Position numbers and translations under genes: made by a program. From DASWJZ01 sp963761005 (GTDB taxonomy: Bacteria > Pseudomonadota > Alphaproteobacteria > Rhizobiales > Afifellaceae), in the NCBI GenBank assembly GCA_963761005.1, contig CAVXFK010000011.1, forward strand, positions 177,042 through 241,041: 64,000 nt of DNA, in the 5' to 3' direction. Below, in pieces: positions 26,055 to 34,284 of this stretch (its first letter is position 1; each line of letters begins with the position of its first letter). The notes under the pieces are model-generated. The model saw nothing but the letters and a program-made list of their open reading frames with translations. It did not search any database and was not told the origin of the DNA.

Positions 26055-26192
26055 TCGGTGATCTAGCTTCTCCACAACGGAGGCGTCCCGAAACAGCCTT
26101 GAACATGTACAGTGGCTGTCAAATTGTGACAATAGGGCCCGGTCGCGACGGTGCTTGGGGGCAGCCAAAGTGAGGTCTTGACGGCGTGTCAC

Positions 26193-26222
26193 GTTATAAT
26201 GTAACGGATGTTACAACATAAC
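26193..26222. promoter_or_regulatory. Tandem Zur boxes and promoter of the zinc operon
   Basis: Two 13-base palindromes, GTTATAATGTAAC (26193-26205) and GTTACAACATAAC (26210-26222), lie 17 bases centre to centre just before zur. Both fit GTTA-N5-TAAC, the Zur-box pattern of alphaproteobacteria. The first contains TATAAT (26195-26200), a consensus -10 element, so Zur bound there would block RNA polymerase. The site may also affect the divergent exported-protein gene. Confidence 0.8.
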
Positions 26223-26240
26223 GGATCGGGAACGGTTGCC

Positions 26241-26654
26241 ATGGCCGTCGAGCTCAACAAGAACGACAAGAAGGTGCTTTCCGCGCTCGGACGCTCGGAG
26301 AAGCCACTTTCCGCCTACGACATTCTCGACCGCGCGCGCTCCGACGCGTTGAAGGCGCCGGTGCAGGTCTATCGCGCGCTGGAAAAGCTCGAGGGCCGCG
26401 GGCTCGTACATCGGATCGAGGCGCTGAACGCCTTCGTCGCGTGCTCCGAGCACGACGAGCAATGCAGCGCGCACGAGCACCGGCACGCCGCGCACCGGCC
26501 GGGCTTCGTGATCTGCCGCGACTGCGGCTCGGTGCGCGAGTTCGAGGACCCGCGCGTGGCCGAGGTCGCCGAGGACGCGGCGGGGGAGGGGTTTACGGTC
26601 GAGCTTGTCGCGCTCGAGGTCTACGGCCACTGCGCGGCCTGCCGCGCTCAATGA
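26241..26654 (+). CDS. zur: Zinc uptake regulator, Fur family
   Basis: Fur-family repressor of 137 residues. The N-terminal winged helix (LSAYDILDRARSDALKAPVQVYRALEKLEGRGLVHRIE) binds DNA. The structural Zn site is formed by CRDCGS and CAAC, and ligand His/Cys residues lie in CSEHDEQCSAHEHRHAAH. The helix sequence with APVQVYRALEKL is typical of Zur rather than Fur. ATG 26241 is chosen; the frame extends to 26208 but that segment overlaps the second operator box. Being the first gene behind two Zur boxes, it is probably autorepressed with the transporter genes when zinc is plentiful. Confidence 0.92.
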   Translation: MAVELNKNDKKVLSALGRSEKPLSAYDILDRARSDALKAPVQVYRALEKLEGRGLVHRIEALNAFVACSEHDEQCSAHEHRHAAHRPGFVICRDCGSVREFEDPRVAEVAEDAAGEGFTVELVALEVYGHCAACRAQ

Positions 26655-26684
26655 CGCCGCTTCGTCTCGTCGTGATCCACTAGA

Positions 26685-26816
26685 ATGAAGATGTCCGGAA
26701 AACGCGAGCTGCCCTTGTCGCTAATGGCGCGCTCGGCGGCCGCGCGGCTTCTTGCCGTCGCTGTCGTCATCGCCGGTCTCTGGCTCGCGATCGCCTGGGC
26801 GGTGTCATTGCCATGA
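26685..26816 (+). CDS. 43-residue single-span membrane protein in the zinc operon
   Basis: Small frame between zur and the zinc ATPase gene. It begins MKMSGKREL (alternative ATG at 26691) and has one hydrophobic segment rich in Ala/Val/Leu/Trp (about residues 17-41, RLLAVAVVIAGLWLAIAW), then ends. It has a basic N terminus and so probably faces the cytoplasm with that end. Its TGA at 26814-26816 overlaps the ATG of the ATPase gene (ATGA), suggesting translational coupling and arguing that it is translated. No family is recognised. It could be a small accessory subunit of the zinc transporter, by position only. Confidence 0.6.
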   Translation: MKMSGKRELPLSLMARSAAARLLAVAVVIAGLWLAIAWAVSLP

Positions 26817-27569
26817 GCGATCGCGCGATCCGGCTCAGCGATGTGACGGTCGCCTATGGCAGCCATCCGGCGGTCAGGCGCGTCTCGGGCGTGTTCGCGC
26901 CGGGGAGTTCTGACCGCGATTGCCGGCCCGAACGGCGCCGGTAAGACAACGCTTCTGAAGGCGCTGATGGGCGAGCTTCCGCTTGCCTCCGGCACGATCG
27001 ACCGCGGCGGGCTCTCGGTCAGCGACTTCGCTTATCTGCCGCAGGCCGCCGAGGTCGATCGCACGTTCCCGCTTTCCGTCGCCGACACGGTCCTGCTTGG
27101 CGCCTGGCGGGATGCAGGCGCATTTCGTGCCGTGAGCCGGGCAGCGGCGAAACGCGCCGGCGAAGCGCTTGCGGCCGTCGGGCTCGAAGGCTTCGAGCGT
27201 CGCCACATCGGCTCGATTTCGGCCGGACAATTTCAGCGCGTGCTTTTCGCCCGGCTGCTCCTGCAGGACGCCAGGGTCATCCTGCTCGACGAGCCTTTCA
27301 CCGCGATCGATGCGCGCACGACGCGCGATCTCCTCGAAATCGTCCGGCACTGGCATGACGAGAAGCGCACCGTCGTCGCCGTCCTGCACGACTTCGAGAA
27401 GGTGCGGGCGCACTTCCCCGAAACGCTGCTTCTGGCCCGCGAGATGATCGACTGGGGTCCGACGGCCGCGACCATGACACCCGCCAATCTTCTCCGCGCG
27501 CGCGCCGCGTCGGAGGGATGGGACGACACGGCAATCTCGGCTTTCCGGCCGGACAGGAGCGCCGCGTGA
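26813..27569 (+). CDS. aztA: Zinc ABC transporter ATPase, AztA/ZnuC type (frameshift)
   Basis: ATPase of a zinc importer, about 251 residues after correction. The first 32 residues (MSDRAIRLSDVTVAYGSHPAV...) read from 26813; the rest (LTAIAGPNGAGKTTLLKALMG onward) is in the +1 frame. The junction is GAGTTC at 26905-26910; one T too many breaks the frame, and GAGTC restores it. Walker A is GPNGAGKTT. The signature is ISAGQFQR (with Ala for Gly), Walker B VILLDEPFTAIDART, and the switch region VLHDFEKV. The text PQAAEVDRTFPLSV and LLLAREMIDWGPT matches the AztA subfamily. The gene overlaps the 43-residue frame and the permease gene, so the operon is probably intact and the frameshift a base-call error. 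Confidence 0.82.
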
Positions 27570-28436
27570 TCCTCTACGACGTCTTCGTTCAGCCGTTCGT
27601 AGAATACGGCTTCATGCGGCGCGCACTCGTCGCCTGCGTGGCGCTCGGCATCGGCGCCGGACCGGTCGGCGTGCTCCTGCTCCTCCGGCGCATGAGCCTC
27701 GTCGGCGACGCGCTGAGCCATGCCGTGCTGCCGGGCGCGGCGGTTGGGTTCCTGGTTGGCGGTCTGTCGCTTCTCGCGATGGGTCTCGGCGGTCTCGTCG
27801 CGGGACTTGCAGTCGCGCTGCTGTCGGGCCTCGTGAGCCGCACGACGGCGCTCCGCGAGGATGCGACCTTCGCCAGCTTCTATCTGACGTCGCTTGCGGC
27901 CGGCGTCCTCATCGTGTCGCTGCGCGGTTCGAACGTCGACGTCCTCGACGTGCTCTTCGGCACCATCCTCGCGATCGATGCCAAGGCGCTCTTCCTCGTC
28001 GGCGGGATCATGTCGCTGACCCTCGTCATCCTTGCCCTGATCTACCGTCCGCTCGTCGTCGAGTGCTTCGATCCCGGCTTCCTCCGCGCGGTCGGTGGAC
28101 GCGGCTCGCTCTATCACTTCCTTTTTCTGTTCCTGCTCGTGCTCAACCTTGTCGCCGCGTTCCAGGCGCTTGGCACGCTGATGGCGGTCGGGCTGATGAT
28201 GGTGCCGGCCGCCGCGGCGAGACTCTGGACGCAGCGCCTACCGGTGATGATCGCGGCCTCCGTCGGGATCGCGGTCTTTGCCGCCTATCTTGGCCTGACC
28301 GCCTCCTATCATCTCGGCTTCGCCTCCGGCCCCACGATCATCCTGACCGCGAGTTCTGATCTACGGCGCCTCGCTGCTTCTCGCTCCCGCGGGGGCGCTG
28401 CGGCGTCTGATGCCGCGCCCGCAGCCGCAAGTCTGA
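27566..28436 (+). CDS. aztB: Zinc ABC transporter permease, AztB/ZnuB type (frameshift)
   Basis: Inner-membrane permease of about 289 residues, ABC-3 family, with seven or eight hydrophobic helices. It starts at GTG 27566 overlapping the ATPase stop. Conserved text includes LLLRRMSLVGDALSHAVLPGAA, SLRGSNVDVLDVLFG, YRPLVVECFDPGFLRAVGGRG and QALGTLMAVGLMMVPAA. Near the end the frame is broken at GAGTTC (28351-28356); with GAGTC the C terminus becomes ...LTASLIYGASLLLAPAGALRRLMPRPQPQV and stops at 28436. The same GAGTC-to-GAGTTC change is present in aztA. Uncorrected, the frame runs over the next gene to 28642. Confidence 0.82.
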
Positions 28437-28457
28437 ACAGGACGAAGAGTTTCGATC

Positions 28458-29351
28458 ATGTGTCACCGCCTCATTGTCGGACTGCTCGCATCGGCTGGCG
28501 TCTTGCTCGGCGTCAATGCGGCGACTGCAAAGACGCTGCATGTTGTCGCGAGCTTCACCGTGCTTGCGGATGTTGTCGGCCAGGTCGGGGGCGATCACGT
28601 CGACGTTGTCAGCTTCGTCGGCCCGAACGGCGACCCGCATGAATACGAACCGTCGCCCGATGACGCGAAAAACCTGAAGTCCGCCGACGTCGTGTTTGCG
28701 AGCGGCGATGGCCTCGAAACCTGGATGAAGCGTCTGATCTCCGCCTCCGGCTACCAGGGTACGCCGGTCGTCGCGTCGGGCGGTATCGCGACGCGCAACA
28801 TGGAGGAGGACGGCAAGACGGTCACCGACCCGCATGTCTGGAACAATCCGCTGAACGTCGTGATCTGGGTGAAGAATATCGAGGCAGCGCTTGCCGCCGC
28901 CGACCCCGAGGATGCGGCCGACTTCAAGGCCAACGCGGCGCGCTACACGGAGGCCCTGAAGGGCCTCGACGCCTATGCGCACGCCGCCTTCGATCCCGTC
29001 CCGGTCGCAGACCGCAAGATCCTGACGAGCCACGATGCCTTCGGCTATTTCGGCGCCGCCTACAACGTGTCGTTCCTGTCGCCGCTTGGCATCTCGACCG
29101 ATGCGGAAGCCTCCGCGCGAGACGTCGCCAGACTGATCGACCAGATCAAGGCGGAGCACGTGAAGGTCTATTTCTTCGAGAGCTCCAACGATCCGCGCCT
29201 GGTCGAGCAGATCGCGCATGCCACCGGCGCGAGGCCCGGCGGCGAACTCTACGTCGAGGCGCTTTCCGACAAGAACGGGCCGGGGGCGACCTACGTCGAC
29301 ATGTTTCGCTACAACGTCGACCAACTCGCCGGCGCGATGAAGCTGAGCTGA
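28458..29351 (+). CDS. aztC: Zinc ABC transporter substrate-binding protein, AztC/ZnuA type
   Basis: Cluster A-I metal-binding protein, 297 residues. The signal peptide MCHRLIVGLLASAGVLLG... ends near ATA (residue 24). Zinc ligands are probably His in GDPHEYEPSP (about residue 61), His in DPHVWNNP (about 123), His in TSHDAFGYFGA (about 190) and an acidic residue in the later DKNGPGATYVDMF. There is no long His-rich loop, which favours AztC over classical ZnuA. It ends the operon zur-orf43-aztA-aztB-aztC. Mn specificity cannot be excluded by sequence, but the Zur boxes favour zinc. Confidence 0.88.
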   Translation: MCHRLIVGLLASAGVLLGVNAATAKTLHVVASFTVLADVVGQVGGDHVDVVSFVGPNGDPHEYEPSPDDAKNLKSADVVFASGDGLETWMKRLISASGYQGTPVVASGGIATRNMEEDGKTVTDPHVWNNPLNVVIWVKNIEAALAAADPEDAADFKANAARYTEALKGLDAYAHAAFDPVPVADRKILTSHDAFGYFGAAYNVSFLSPLGISTDAEASARDVARLIDQIKAEHVKVYFFESSNDPRLVEQIAHATGARPGGELYVEALSDKNGPGATYVDMFRYNVDQLAGAMKLS

Positions 29352-29394
29352 GCGCGGACTCTGGTGCAGCAGGCGTTTCGGCCCGCCGCTCTGA

Positions 29395-30354
29395 TCAGCG
29401 TCGCCGCCGCGCCGCCAAGAGCCCGATATAGTGCATCGCCACCGTCGCGGCTGCGATCGCGGTGATGTCGGCGTGATCGTAGGGCGGCGACACCTCCACG
29501 ACGTCACCGCCGACGAAGTTCACGTCGCTTAAGCCCGCAAGCGCCATCAGCGCCTGCGCGGAAGAGAGGCCGCCGGCGACCGGCGTTCCCGTGCCCGGCG
29601 CGAAGGCCGGGTCGAGGCAGTCGATGTCGAAGGTGAGGTAGGCCGGCATGTCGCCGACCTGATCGCGGATGCGCATCGCCACGCCGTCCGGCGTCAGCCG
29701 GTACACGTCGTGCGCGGAAAGCACCATGATGCCGCAATCCTCCGGCGCCTGCGTGCGGATGCCAATCTGGATGGAGCGTTCGGCGTTGATGATACCGTCG
29801 CGCACCGCACGCCCGACGAAAGTGCCGTGCGAGAGCTTCAGTCCGTCGTCGTACCAGGTGTCCTGATGCGCGTCGAACTGGACAAGCGCCACCGGCCCGT
29901 ATTTCGCCGCGTGCGCCTTCAGAATCGGCCAGGTGATGAAATGGTCGCCGCCGAGCGAGAAGAGATGCACGTCGGCGTCGAGCACGTCGCGTGCCTCCGC
30001 CTCGATCGTCTCCGAGATAGTGAGCGGATTGTGGAGGTCGAGAGCCGCGTCGCCGAAGTCGACGGCCGCGATGTCCGCGAAAATGTCGAAGCCGAAGGGA
30101 TATTGAGGGTCGCCGTCGAGGATCGCCGAGGCGCGGCGGATCGCCTGCGGACCGAAGCGAGCGCCAGGGCGGTTAGTTACCGCCACGTCGAGCGGCACGC
30201 CGAGAATTGCGAGATCGACGCCGGTCAGATCGCGGCTGTAACGCCGGCGCATGAAGGAAAGCGCGCCGGCATAGGTCGGATCGTCGGCGCCGCCCTTCAG
30301 CGTCGCTGAGCGGAAGGCGTGATCGATCGGGGGTTTTCCGGAAGCTCCAGCCAT
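29395..30354 (-). CDS. speB: Agmatinase (ureohydrolase family)
   Basis: Manganese ureohydrolase of 319 residues. The metal-binding motifs GGDHFITWP (His near 136), FDAHQDTW (DAHxD type), SHGTFVGRA and the distal DIDCLDPAFAPGTGTP (about 236-251) are all present. Agmatinase hydrolyses agmatine to putrescine and urea; guanidinobutyrase or related activity is possible in the same subfamily. It is convergent with aztC and starts with AGGACGCGCC before the ATG. No arginine decarboxylase is nearby. Confidence 0.88.
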   Translation of the reverse strand: MAGASGKPPIDHAFRSATLKGGADDPTYAGALSFMRRRYSRDLTGVDLAILGVPLDVAVTNRPGARFGPQAIRRASAILDGDPQYPFGFDIFADIAAVDFGDAALDLHNPLTISETIEAEARDVLDADVHLFSLGGDHFITWPILKAHAAKYGPVALVQFDAHQDTWYDDGLKLSHGTFVGRAVRDGIINAERSIQIGIRTQAPEDCGIMVLSAHDVYRLTPDGVAMRIRDQVGDMPAYLTFDIDCLDPAFAPGTGTPVAGGLSSAQALMALAGLSDVNFVGGDVVEVSPPYDHADITAIAAATVAMHYIGLLAARRRR

Positions 30355-30457
30355 GGCGCGTCCTGGTTATTCGGAACGCCGGCCGGATGGAAGGGGGTAC
30401 GCGGCCGCGTCAGTCGCGACCGCGTCGTTTGACGCCTGAAACGATTGACGCCGGACG

Positions 30458-30697
30458 CTATGCTGCGATCTGTCCGCAGCTGTCGCGCTGTGCGGCCTTG
30501 CGGCTCTGCGTGACGGTCACGGCGACACCCATCCTCGCTGCTTCCCGGGCGATCTGCACGGAGATATCCGCGGCATGCACCGACAGCGGCGTGGAAGACG
30601 CGATACGCTCGGCAATTTCGTCGGCCCACAGCAGACTCTGCGCTGCCTTGGCCTGCAAGATCGCCGCTTCGATGAACGCTTGGAACCGCTGATCCAT
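30458..30697 (-). CDS. 79-residue hypothetical protein
   Basis: A short, helical, mostly soluble protein (MDQRFQAFIEAAILQAKAAQ). ATG 30697 has GGGAGG upstream, a good ribosome site, and a Leu/Ala/Glu-rich helix pattern favours it being real. Two Ala-rich helices are joined by a small loop and the C terminus has SRKAAQRDSCGQ. Nothing similar is recognised. It is between agmatinase and rpsI, both on the same strand. Confidence 0.5.
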   Translation of the reverse strand: MDQRFQAFIEAAILQAKAAQSLLWADEIAERIASSTPLSVHAADISVQIAREAARMGVAVTVTQSRKAAQRDSCGQIAA

Positions 30698-30818
30698 GAC
30701 GGCCTCCCTTGGCCACCCGGGTGATCTTATCTCATTGGTGCATGGCGTGAATATGACCGGCGTGAGGTTATCCCGCGCAACCACGCAAGAGTGTGAAAGA
30801 TCTGTTGTGCGCCGCACG

Positions 30819-30851
30819 CAAAATTGAAAGAGCAGCCGACGACGGCTGCTC
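30819..30851 (-). terminator. Rho-independent terminator of rplM-rpsI
   Basis: On the minus strand GAGCAGCCG pairs with CGGCTGCTC (30830-30851, loop of 4) and is followed by TTTCAATTTT. It begins 28 bases after the rpsI stop. A 9-base stem and a T-rich tail make it a convincing factor-independent terminator. Confidence 0.88.
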
Positions 30852-30879
30852 CTTCGTGATTGTGCAGTGCGAAGCGTTG

Positions 30880-31359
30880 TTAGCGCTTGGAGAACTGGAA
30901 GCTGCGGCGTGCCTTGCGCTTGCCGTACTTCTTGCGCTCCACGACGCGCGCGTCGCGGGTGAGGAAGCCGTTGCGCTTCAAGACCGTGCGGAGCTCCGGC
31001 TCGTAGTAGGTGAGCGCCTTCGAGATGCCGTGACGGAGCGCCCCCGCCTGGCCCGAGAGGCCGCCGCCCGACACCGTCGCCATGATGTCGAACTGGCCGT
31101 TCCGATCCGTGAGCAGGATCGGCTGGCGCACGATCATCTGCAGCACCGGCCGCCCGAAGTATTCGGTGTATTCCTTCTCGTTCACGGTGATGCGGCCGGA
31201 GCCGGGCTTCACCCAGACGCGGGCGACCGCGTCCTTGCGTTTGCCGGTCGCATAAGCGCGGCCGTAGCTGTCGAGCTTCTGGACGTGAACGGGCGCCTGC
31301 GGCTCTTCGGCCGGCACCTCGCCCTTCAGCGCGCCAAGATCTTCGAGTGTCTGCGCCAT
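30880..31359 (-). CDS. rpsI: 30S ribosomal protein S9
   Basis: Small-subunit protein of 159 residues with an N-terminal extension of about 30 residues typical of alphaproteobacteria. The S9 hallmark is the conserved region from YGRAYATGKRKDAVARVW to SGGGLSGQAGALRHGISKAL and the C-terminal KYGKRKARRSFQFSKR, whose tail reaches into the P site and contacts the tRNA. ATG 31359 is one base beyond the stop of rplM, so translation is probably coupled. A terminator follows. Confidence 0.96.
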   Translation of the reverse strand: MAQTLEDLGALKGEVPAEEPQAPVHVQKLDSYGRAYATGKRKDAVARVWVKPGSGRITVNEKEYTEYFGRPVLQMIVRQPILLTDRNGQFDIMATVSGGGLSGQAGALRHGISKALTYYEPELRTVLKRNGFLTRDARVVERKKYGKRKARRSFQFSKR

Positions 31360-31360
31360 G

Positions 31361-31826
31361 TCAGGAAATCCGTGCGTTCTTGGAGGAGAGGGCGGCGATG
31401 TCGAGCGGCTCCGGCTGCTGCGCGGCGTGCGGATGCTCGGGGCCGGCATAGACCCGAAGGTTCTTGAGTTGCTGGCGGCCGAGCGGCCCGCGCGGCAGCA
31501 TGCGCTCCACCGCCTTCTCGACGACGCGCTCGGGGAAGCGCCCCTCGATCACCTTGCGCGCGGTGCGCTCCTTGATGCCGCCGATATGGCCCGTGTGCCA
31601 GTAGGTACTTCTTCTGGTCGAGCTTGCGGCCGGTCAGCACCACCTTGTCGGCGTTGATGACGACGACGTTGTCGCCCATGTCGACATGCGGCGTGAAGGT
31701 CGGCTTGTGCTTGCCGCGAAGGCGGGTCGCGACGATTGTCGCGAGGCGGCCGACGACGAGATTCTCGGCGTCGATCAGCACCCACTTCTTTTCCACCTCC
31801 GCCGGCTTTGCGGAATAGGTCTTCAT
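31361..31826 (-). CDS. rplM: 50S ribosomal protein L13 (single-base frameshift)
   Basis: Large-subunit protein of about 154 residues when corrected. The first part (MKTYSAKPAEVEKKWVLIDA ... VVLTGRKLDQKKY) and the second (IEGRFPERVVEKAVERMLPRGPLGRQQLKNLRVY) lie in different frames. Near 31601-31606 (minus-strand TAC-C-TAC) one extra base shifts the frame; without it the text reads DQKKYYWHTGHIGGIKERT, the L13 consensus. As L13 is essential and unique, the frameshift is almost certainly a sequence error. It is one operon with rpsI, and a hairpin lies before it. Confidence 0.88.
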
Positions 31827-31843
31827 CTTGGTCCTCTCGGGGA

Positions 31844-31862
31844 GCCTCCGCTTCGGGGAGGC
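31844..31862 (-). promoter_or_regulatory. Hairpin in the rplM leader
   Basis: GCCTCC...GGAGGC (stem of 6, loop of 7) lies 18 bases upstream of the L13 start codon, where the ribosome would bind or just before it. Position suggests a leader structure for autogenous control by L13 or S9; this is a guess from placement alone. A further G-rich spacer separates it from the ATG. Confidence 0.35.
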
Positions 31863-31999
31863 GCAGCTCGGACGGAAACCTGTAGCCCGCCCGGGTGTCG
31901 CGCGGAGTTAGACACCGGGCTCTTCGATGTCAAGCAGAAGCGCGCCGCCCGGCGCGAAAAGGTGGATTTAGGTCAGCTACTTAGGAGATAGGTATTATA

Positions 32000-32431
32000 T
32001 TACCGCCACGGTGGGATGGCGTAGGTCGCCGTTGCCTGCGCGATCAGATCGCCGCCGGCCTCGGGCGCAATTTCGATGTCGACGACGGCGAGCCGCTTGC
32101 CGAGCTTCAGGATGCGGCATCGCGCAACGAGTGCGGCGAGCGGCGCGCGGCGCAGGAAGTTGATGTTGAGGTTGGTGGTGAGGATCAGCGGCTCCGGCCC
32201 GACATGCGCGAGGAGCGCCGCATAGGAGGCGACGTCGGCAAGCGTGACGAGGGTCGGACCGGAGACGGTGCCGCCCGGTCGGAGGTGCTTTTCGCCCGGA
32301 ACGAGCTTAAGCACGGCCTCGCCCGGGCCGACGGAGAGGAGCGTGAAGTCGCGCGCCGTCTGGATCTGCGGGAAATGCTCGTCCCAGAAGGCGCCGATCG
32401 CCTCCGTGGTCATGACGGGCTTGAATGACAT
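32000..32431 (-). CDS. PaaI-family thioesterase (hotdog fold)
   Basis: A 143-residue hotdog-fold protein of the PaaI type. LRPGGTVSGPTLVTLADVASYAALLA (about 52-77) is the long hotdog helix region with the catalytic acid (Asp in LADVA), and LTTNLNINFLRRA is the following beta strand. Members hydrolyse acyl- or aryl-CoA; the physiological substrate is unknown. Start ATG 32431 is favoured, but ATG 32413 is possible. It is divergent from the enoyl-CoA hydratase gene and so may share control with it. Confidence 0.82.
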   Translation of the reverse strand: MSFKPVMTTEAIGAFWDEHFPQIQTARDFTLLSVGPGEAVLKLVPGEKHLRPGGTVSGPTLVTLADVASYAALLAHVGPEPLILTTNLNINFLRRAPLAALVARCRILKLGKRLAVVDIEIAPEAGGDLIAQATATYAIPPWR

Positions 32432-32484
32432 CGAATCTGGCCTGAAGGAGAGGGGAGAACTAAAGTGCCTGGCGAAGGTGACCA

Positions 32485-33309
32485 ATGAATTGCCCGACCG
32501 CAAGCGCCGATCTCGCGCCTGAAAGCGTGCTCCATGTTGAGCAGCCGCGCGAAGGCGTGCTGCGCCTGACGCTTTCGAATCCGCCGGCGAACGCGCTCTC
32601 CGAGGCCGTGCTCGCGGCGCTGACCGCGGCGATCGACGCGGCGGCGCGCGACAAGGCCATGCGCGTCGTCGTCATCGCCGCGGAGGGGAAGCTCTTCTCC
32701 GGCGGCCATGACTTGAAGGAGATGACCGCGCACCGGAGCGACGCGGACGGCGGCCGCGTCTATTTCGAGGATGTCTTCGGTCGCTGCGCGCGCCTGATGC
32801 AGTCGATCCTGGCGCTGCCGAAGCCCGTCGTCGCGGAGGTCGCGGGGCTTGCGACCGCAGGCGGCTGCCAACTCGTCGCAAGCTGCGACATCGTCGTTGC
32901 AGCGGACACGGTTCGCTTCGGCGTGAACGGCATCGATCTCGGTCTCTTCTGCTCGACCCCGATGGTGGCGCTCTCGCGCAACGTCAGCCCGAAGACGGCG
33001 CTCGACATGCTGATGACCGGCGAGATGATCTCCGCAGAGCGAGCGCGCGAAGCGGGGCTCGTCAGCCGCGTCGTGCCGGCGGCGGAACTCCGCGCCGAGA
33101 CCGACAAGGTGGTGGAGCGCCTCTTGGCGCGGCCGGCCGAGGTCTTGGCACTCGGCAAGAAGGCTTTCGCCGAGCAGCTCGCGATGCCGATTTCGGAAGC
33201 CTATCGCTTCGCGACCGCGACCATCGTCGACAACATGCTGATGGAAGCGGCGGAGGAAGGGATCGGCGCCTTCTTCGAGAAGCGCAAGCCCAGCTGGCCG
33301 TCAGACTAG
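32485..33309 (+). CDS. Enoyl-CoA hydratase/isomerase-family protein
   Basis: Crotonase-fold protein of 274 residues. The oxyanion-hole segments are present as FSGGHDLKEM (about residues 71-80) and AGLATAGGCQLVASCDI; in the second segment the usual catalytic Glu after GGG or AGG is not plain (Cys-Gln), so the hydratase activity may be altered. Overall it resembles the ECHDC3-like branch of the family with NGIDLGLFCSTPMVALSR. It starts at ATG 32485, 53 bases from the divergent thioesterase start. The two might act on a common acyl-CoA. Confidence 0.86.
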   Translation: MNCPTASADLAPESVLHVEQPREGVLRLTLSNPPANALSEAVLAALTAAIDAAARDKAMRVVVIAAEGKLFSGGHDLKEMTAHRSDADGGRVYFEDVFGRCARLMQSILALPKPVVAEVAGLATAGGCQLVASCDIVVAADTVRFGVNGIDLGLFCSTPMVALSRNVSPKTALDMLMTGEMISAERAREAGLVSRVVPAAELRAETDKVVERLLARPAEVLALGKKAFAEQLAMPISEAYRFATATIVDNMLMEAAEEGIGAFFEKRKPSWPSD

Positions 33310-33320
33310 GACGTCGCCCC

Positions 33321-33656
33321 TTGAATCCCTCCTCCTCCGGCGCCGCACTTGCTGCGGCTATCGCCATCTTCCTGATCGCGGCGTCGACGTCCCGGCTCTA
33401 CGTCGCCGACGGCCGGCTCCTCATTCTTGTCGGCGCCATGACGCTCTACGTTGTCGGGAACTTGCTCATGGTGGTGGTGATGAGAGGCATGGGGCTCGGG
33501 ATCGCGATCTCCGCTGCCACGATCGCCCAGCTCGTGCTCATCAACGTGATCGCCTTCGCGATTTTCAACGAGCGCCCGGCGCCCGCGCAGCTCGTCGGCA
33601 TCGGGCTCGGGGCAGTCAGCATGGTGCTCATCCTCTTTCCGCTCGGCCAGAAGTAA
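33321..33656 (+). CDS. Small EamA/SMR-like membrane protein, TTG start
   Basis: A 111-residue protein with four hydrophobic segments, starting at TTG 33321 with AGGACG just upstream; no ATG would cover the first helix. The last segment and the NERPAPAQLVGIGLGAVSMVLIL motif resemble the final part of EamA and EmrE-type transporters. It could export small cations or amphiphiles or act as an oligomer, but the substrate is unknown. It lies 11 bases after the hydratase stop and 24 bases before the CoA-binding gene, so the three may form an operon. Confidence 0.72.
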   Translation: MNPSSSGAALAAAIAIFLIAASTSRLYVADGRLLILVGAMTLYVVGNLLMVVVMRGMGLGIAISAATIAQLVLINVIAFAIFNERPAPAQLVGIGLGAVSMVLILFPLGQK

Positions 33657-33680
33657 CCCGCACGGCGGAACGCGATTGCC

Positions 33681-34202
33681 ATGAACCATGACCACTATCC
33701 CGACGACGACATACGGGCGATCCTCGAAAGCGTACGATCGATCGCGATCGTCGGCGCAAGCCAGAACGACGTGCGCCCGAGCTTCTTCGTCACGCGCTAT
33801 CTGCTTGAGAAGGGCTACCGCGTCTTCCCGGTCAATCCCGGCGTCGCCGGTCAGACGATTCTTGGGCAGCGGGTCTTCGGTTCGCTCAAGGAGATCGGGG
33901 AGCCGCTCGACATGGTGGAGGTCTTTCGCGGCTCCGAGTATGCACCGGCAATCGTCGCGGAAGCGCTTGCTCTTGATCCGAAGCCGCGGGTGATCTGGAT
34001 GCAGCTCGGTGTCCGCAACGACGACGCGGCGGCGGCGGCCGAGGCGGCAGGCCTCAAGGTCGTCATGAACCGCTGTCCCAAGATCGAATACGGAAGGCTC
34101 TCCGGCGAGATCGGATGGGCCGGAGTCAATTCCAGGGTGCTTTCCTCAAAGAAACCGATCCTGCGTGCCGGCTTCCAGCACCGCGGGCTGCGCCGCGAGT
34201 AG
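33681..34202 (+). CDS. CoA-binding domain protein (YccU family)
   Basis: A 173-residue protein with a single Rossmann-like CoA-binding domain. The nucleotide-binding motif IAIVGASQNDVRPSFFV (about residues 21-37) and YRVFPVNPGVAGQTILGQRVFGSL are typical of the YccU-type family related to succinyl-CoA synthetase alpha and acyl-CoA synthetase parts, and the domain ends with IWMQLGVRNDDAAAAAEAAGLKVVMNRCPK. Its function is unclear; a sensor or carrier of CoA is often proposed. A possible operon with the two preceding genes. Confidence 0.85.
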   Translation: MNHDHYPDDDIRAILESVRSIAIVGASQNDVRPSFFVTRYLLEKGYRVFPVNPGVAGQTILGQRVFGSLKEIGEPLDMVEVFRGSEYAPAIVAEALALDPKPRVIWMQLGVRNDDAAAAAEAAGLKVVMNRCPKIEYGRLSGEIGWAGVNSRVLSSKKPILRAGFQHRGLRRE

Positions 34203-34284
34203 CTTCTTCGGGAGGGGGTAGTGCGGCCGGCGATTTGCATCGCAGGCAGTGCATATTCTCTATGCCAATCAAAGCGCTATCGCC

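Noticed and set aside
26178..26183. TTGACG as a -35 element for zur
   Set aside because: Spacing to the TATAAT at 26195 is only 11 bases, too short for a sigma-70 promoter.
26651..26683. 10-codon frame overlapping the zur stop
   Set aside because: Too short and with no hydrophobic or conserved features to support it.
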